64,000 nt of DNA. Source: Beaufortia kweichowensis. Taxonomy: Eukaryota; Chordata; Actinopteri; Cypriniformes; Gastromyzontidae. The translations under genes were made by a program, and so were the position numbers. The stretch is from assembly GCA_019155185.1 (NCBI GenBank), contig CM032802.1:13931638-13995637 (forward strand), written 5' to 3'. How positions within the stretch are numbered: position 1 is the stretch's first letter; each line of letters starts with the position of its first letter. The notes under the pieces were generated by a model that worked only from the letters and a program-made list of their open reading frames with translations, was not told the origin of the DNA and did no database searches. This document shows positions 54,101 to 60,100 of the stretch, one piece after another.

Positions 54101-57100
54101 GAGTCCCATTCTATGCCTAGGAAAGTTATTCTCTGAACTGGAGAAAGTGAACTCTTCTTGGCATTCAGCCGTAACCCCAACTCCTTCATGTGAGCGAGAA
54201 CAACATCTCGATGTTGGACCGCTAAGGCTTCTGACTCTGCCAGAATAAGCCAATCGTCTATGTAGTTCAATATTCGAATGCCCCGTAAGCGCAACGACGA
54301 CAGGGCAGCATCTACACATTTGGTAAAGGTGCGAGGTGACAGGGCTAGACCGAAGGGGAGAACCCGATATTAGTACGCTACGCCCCCGAAAGCGAACCTC
54401 AGGAACTTCCTGTGCTTCGGTAGGATGGAGACATGAAAGTATGCGTCCTTCATGTCTATTGTGACAAACCAGTCCGCAGAACGGATTTGAGACACAATCT
54501 GTCTGAGTGTAAGCATCTTGAACTTCAGCTTCTTTACTGAAAGATTCAGGGTGCGCAGATCTAGAATAGGCCGCAAGCCTCCATCCTTTTTGGGAACTAT
54601 GAAGTAGCGGCTGTAGAAGCCTGCTTCTCTCTCTGGAGGGGGAACTACCTCTATGGCCCCCTTTGCCAGGAGAGTCTGTACTTCGTGTTCCATGACCAGA
54701 GCTTGGTGGGGACCCACCGTGGTGGACACCACCCCTTGGAATGCAGGCGGGCTGCGCCCGAACTGAATCGTATACCCGAATTCTACTATGCGTAGAACCC
54801 AACGTGAAATATTTGGCAGAAGTTTCCACCCTGCCAGCCCCTCGGGGCTGGTGTCTGGTCGTACGTTTAGAGTGGTTGGCGGAGGTTGGTGCGCCGCCAA
54901 GTGAGCCACTGTGGGAACCAGCCCCTCGGGACTGGTCTGAAGTTGAAGACTTTTTGTGTTTGGCAGAGGTTTGTACGCTGCCAGGTATTGTATTAAGTCG
55001 GTACCCAGAGCTGATATTGCTGGGGTACACTTGAGAAGGGGCGCTACGCGCCTCGTATGGTACCCTGACGCCAGTGCGTCCCGAAGCAGGGCGCGGGAAC
55101 AACCCTGAGCATCCAGAGAAGGGTACGGGACCGGGCGCCGTATGATGAGGCGTTATCCGGTCTGCTCCCAGGGGGCTTTGCGGGGACAGGCTGACGCCTC
55201 TTGGTCCCCGCCGTCTTAGCCTGAATAACGGCCCTCAGGTCCGTTTTTGGCTGGGAAGGGCGGGGCCTAGAGTGCCTCCCAGAGTCCCACTGACGCTGTG
55301 GTGGGGCTCGGGAGGAAACACTCTCCTTCTGCCTACCTCGGTAAGCAGAGGTGGAGGGCTGGGGCTGCTCCCGCCCAGCAGCCTCAGCACCCCGATGACG
55401 GCGAGGGATAAACTGCGAAAAAGCCGCAGCCTGGCTCTTCGCTTCCCGGAACCTGTCGACGACGGAGTTGACCGCATCGCCGAACAGGCCCCCGGGGGAC
55501 AGCGGGGCATCAAGCAGCAAGGTCTTATCGGCTGCTTTGATGCCAGAGAGGTTTAACCATAGGTGCCTCTCCGTAGCCACCAAGGCAGACATAGATCTGC
55601 CCACTGCCTTGGCCGTTTCCCAGATGGCACGGAGAGACACATCAGTGGCCCGGCGCAGCTCTCGAACTGCGTCCTGGTCCACACCCTCGCCTTCATCGAG
55701 CTCCCGCAGCAGGTCAGCCTGATAGGCCTGGAGCATGGAGATCGTGTGGAGGCATGCCCCAGCCTGACCTGCTGCAGAATAAGCTTTCCCCACCAAAGCC
55801 GAGGTAGTCCTGCAAGGCTTTGATGGGAGAACCGGGGCTTTGAGCGACGATGCCGAAACCGGGGACAGATAGCCCGCAAGCGTCTGCTCCATCGCTGGCA
55901 TCGCGTCATACCCGTGCTCCGATGCCCCCGCAATGTTGGAATAAACTGACATACGGGGACTGTGAACACGGGCTGAGTAAGGTCTATTCCACGAACCTGA
56001 TAACTCATTATGCAGGTCGGGAAAGAATGGTAAGCCCCGGCGGTGAGGTGGCGTTTTAGGCTTAAGAAAGCGCTCATCCAGTTTGTTAGGCTGGTGAGAG
56101 CTTTCAGCTTCAGCGGGCCAGTCGAGCTTGAGCTGGGCGACTGCCCGCGTTACCACCTCAACCAGCTCTTCATACATGGGGGGACGCTCACTTTCCCCCG
56201 TGTCCACACTCTGCAAATCTCCCTCCTCAGAGGAAGACAGCAGAAAGTGTGGACTCCCTCCACTGGCAACAGGAACCGCAGCACGGGCATGTTGACCGAG
56301 ATGGAGAGAGGACGAAGCGGAGAGGGGAGGAGAAAGGGCCGGGCCCGTCTCCATCACATCGGCTAAGTCCATCTGCGATCCCCATGACGGAAGCCGCCGC
56401 CCTGCCTCGGCAGGCTGGGCATGTTTATTTGCACATGCCAGCCGAGAGCAGAGAGTGCGGAGGGGGAGAGCTTCACAATGCACACAGTCGGCGCTCTCAA
56501 GCGCCGACCGGGCATGATCCACCCCCAAACAAACAACACAAAACTCGTGAGAATCCCCACTCATTATAAAGCGAGCACATGGGGGAACACACGGTTTGAA
56601 AGACATATTTTATAAACTTTCTTTCTCTCACTCAACACACACTCAGTTAATGGCGTTTTCGAGTGCCCTAAACATTCAACACACACACGCGCAGCTGAAG
56701 GCACAAAAGCTGAATGTGTGTGCGTTCCACGCTCTTTTATAGCTTCCTGGTCCTGACGTCACCCGCCCTTGACGTTCAGTCTAGCCATTCGGCAATCTTG
56801 CACACGTGCTTCAGACGCGGTCACGCAAAGGCATTCCCATAGCGTCATTCGCTGACGCAGCGTTGAGTTCCCTTGAAAGGGAACCACATCCCTTTAAAAA
56901 AGCATGAACTATCTCTTGAGAGAGCACGGAAGAGAACCAGTGCGCGCACACCCCGTAATGTGACAGAAAAGCCAGTGATAATATTTATTTATTCCTCGTA
57001 TTGTCAGGCAACCTTTTGAAAGAGGTTTGCTATCAGTTATATAAGTAGCTTGAAGAGGAAAATATTTATTTAAATTAAACTGTGCGTGTTACATTGATAG

Positions 57101-60100
57101 TAAAGTTTGACACGCACATGGTGCTGTGTGCGCTGTGATGGACTGTAGGCTACACTGTAACCTTTCTGTTATTTAAACTGGGTAAAGTGATATGGAACTG
57201 TAATGCAGTCGGCAGACCTGGAACACCTTCATTTGTCTCCTAATATCTGTAAGTCGCTTTTGATAAAAGCGTCAGCTAAATGCCTAAATGTAAATGTAAA
57301 TGTTCATAGGTGTGCATTCACTAAAAAGTAATGCATACCCTCAGAACGGTTGTCAACCAATCAGAATGCAGCATTTAAAATCCCAGAGGTATAAATAACT
57401 GCAATCTACTCATGTTTGGTGAAGTTCCTGATAACAAAAGTAGAGGTGCACATTGTTAAGCTCTAAGACAACATAAAACCATGAAAATGCAGTCCATCTG
57501 ACTTTAATTTAAGTAGAGTTTATTTCTGTAGTCCTGTAGTTAGCTGTACTGAAAACATATAGCTAAAAACTGGCAATACAGTAAATATATAGCATAAATA
57601 AAAAAGGTAAAGTGTATAAATAAACTCCCACACACACAAATGCAGTTATTTCCACAGTCACATAAAAGAAATATATTAAAGGGGTCAAAAATTTGCCCCC
57701 ACATGTCCATGTAGAAATGTGGGGGCGTGTTTCAACAAGCCGTTTTAGGAAGGTGTGGCTAAGCCTTAACGTTTCAAAGAATATCTCTTTGGAATCAAGA
57801 CTTTGAGCTTTGTAACTCTGTAAATGCCCAAACAGCTACATAACACACTAAAGAGAAAGAAAAACATTAAATCGCATTATATGACCCCTTTAAACTGTAC
57901 ATGCCAGACTTGTAATGATATAAAGACAAAGAAGCATATTAAATGCTTTATAATATGCGAAAATTGCAGAATCATCATGAATTGTAAATTATTATTATTA
58001 CTAGGAAAAACCTCAAGATAACCCTGACTCAACCTGTAGGGCCAAATCTTCTATGTGACATTACCACATTAACTGTAGCTCTTGCATTTTGGACTAACTG
58101 TTTTTGCATTACGCCTGCAGGGCAACCACCCAGTCAGACACTGCAATACTGTACTCTTAATGTCACAAATGCGTGAATCAAGTTATCTGCATTTGACATT
58201 AACAATGTGTTTTTAAGATGAAAAAATGCTGTTTTACAAATGTTGGCAACATGGCTTTCAAATGACAGATTACTATCAAAAAGAAATGTGTTGCAGTTCT
58301 CAGTCCAATTATCAACATTTCTGCTCTTGATTGCTATTTTGCCTTTTCCTCTAGATCCATATGTGAAGGTTTCTTTGATGTGTGAGGGTCGCAGACTGAA
58401 GAAGCGAAAAACCTCCACCAAGAGAAACACATTGAACCCAGTGTACAATGAAGCTATAGTTTTTGATGTACCTCCAGAGAATATTGACCAGATCAGCCTT
58501 CTAGTAGCTGTTATGGACTATGACCGGTGAGAACTGTTTGTTTGTCTTTTGTGTCTGACATAGTTATCTTGACCAGCACAAAAGTGTCACCTGGATAAAC
58601 ATGAAAATCAAATAAAATAGAAAATAAATTGGGAAAAATATTTCATGTAAATGGTCCTTTTAACAAATCTAATCTACGGTGACCGACAAGATGCAACGCA
58701 ATGAAGAAAACACATGCAACAAGTAGAAACTAACACCTGCAAACTAAGAACACTTAAAACACATGAAATGCAAATACTCACAATACAACCAAATACAGAA
58801 ACACGCTGCAAATACTTATTTAGAATTAGGAGTTTTGCTGTCACTTACTCACTGTTGTGTCAATCATGTGACAGGGGGTTTCCCTTGAGGACCTTTCACC
58901 TCTGATTGAAATACGAAAGGCAATATTGGCAAGTGGAATCTCAGCATCTGTTTTTTGGAACCTGATGCAGCGTGAAAGTCACGTTCATGTTTGCTTTTCA
59001 TCTCTGTGAGATGGTTTTATGGTGCTAGCAGAGGATCTGTTCCCATCTTCTTTATGACATTCGGCAGCTGAACCACCTGATGCTAAAAGAGCATCTTGCC
59101 CTGACACAACCTGTCCGTCTTCTGACTTTTGTAGTCCTGTTTGTCGTCTGCTATATAGTGGTCCTGACGGGCATGGCCCGAAGAACTCTCCAAGGATATC
59201 AGGCCTGGCTCAAGAGGCTATCATCCCAGAGATAGAGTGTGACTGATCCTGCCCCTCCCGGGGTCTGGTGCACACATGTTTCTCACATGTTTTCCTGTGC
59301 CTTTTGTCTCCGTTGCCTCCTCAAGCCTCAAACCTCAATGGTCAAAAGCTGTGTTCTCTCCTCCGGTAGGCAGTACAGCAGGTTTGGGGGACGCAGGCCT
59401 CCCGACCCGCCATGCACCCCAGGTGTGCAGAGCCATTTGCTTTCCCTTATTCAAAAGACTGGAAGACCTACAGGCTCTCTCTGTGACCGACAAGTGCCAT
59501 GTTGTGTGGGCCAAGTGTCTCTCACTATGTTTTCTTGATCCGGCTATGTGCCCAAAGTTTCCTCCACTTATTTTAGCAACCAGGTGGTAAACCTAAAGCA
59601 TTTGCCGCTGGAGGTTAAGACTCTATCCTGTACATACCCTGCACTTGTACCTGGACCACAGGGCTTCAGGTGCTCTGACTAGATCTTTGTCTGCTTTGGT
59701 AGATCAGCAGATGGGGAGGGCTGTCTCCAAACAGATACTTGCACTCTGGATTATGGACACCATTGCTATTGCGTACCGATCCCAATATCTCTTATGCCCA
59801 TTTGATGTGCAAGTGCATTCCACTAAAGGAGTCTCAACCTCCTGGTCACTGGCATAAGGTGCCTTTCTGGCAGACAGCTGCGTGCTGGGCGATGCCCAGT
59901 ACCTTCACAAGATTCTACAATCTTTGCGTGGAGCCAGTGCCAGACTGTGTCTTACATGATACCAACAGGTAAGGCGGGCTGGCTTGCCTGCCCCATCAGA
60001 TGCTAAAACAATCAATGACCCTGAGCAGCAGGAAGAAAGGACAGAAAAATTCTGAATCATTTGTCATTATGTTTCAAACTACAGTCCTACGAAAATACAG

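Larger units (their letters stand above)
51615..56884 (-). mobile_element. DIRS-type tyrosine-recombinase retrotransposon
   Basis: An almost full-length element in syt9 intron 4, opposite to the gene. Inverted terminal repeats: 51615-51815 and 56709-56884, each with a TATA-like 'ctataaaagagcgtgg' word. Next to the plus-strand left repeat, an internal complementary region (51863-51971) is the reverse complement of both outer ends joined together. Gag, RT-RNase H and tyrosine-recombinase frames lie in between. DIRS elements replicate through a circle and insert without target duplications; none is seen here. A stop codon, a one-base frameshift and an internal deletion make this copy inactive. 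Confidence 0.93.

Noticed and set aside
53531..55102. 523-codon minus-strand ORF overlapping the DIRS reverse transcriptase
   Set aside because: It overlaps the true RT frame but shows no RT, RNase H or recombinase motifs. The YIDD and DGGLRPILDLRTL motifs lie in a different frame, so this is a shadow.
58134..58448. 104-codon minus-strand ORF overlapping syt9 exon 5
   Set aside because: Antisense to a conserved coding exon. The intronic part has an NTFLFDSNLSFESHV-like LINE flavour but is too short to assign.
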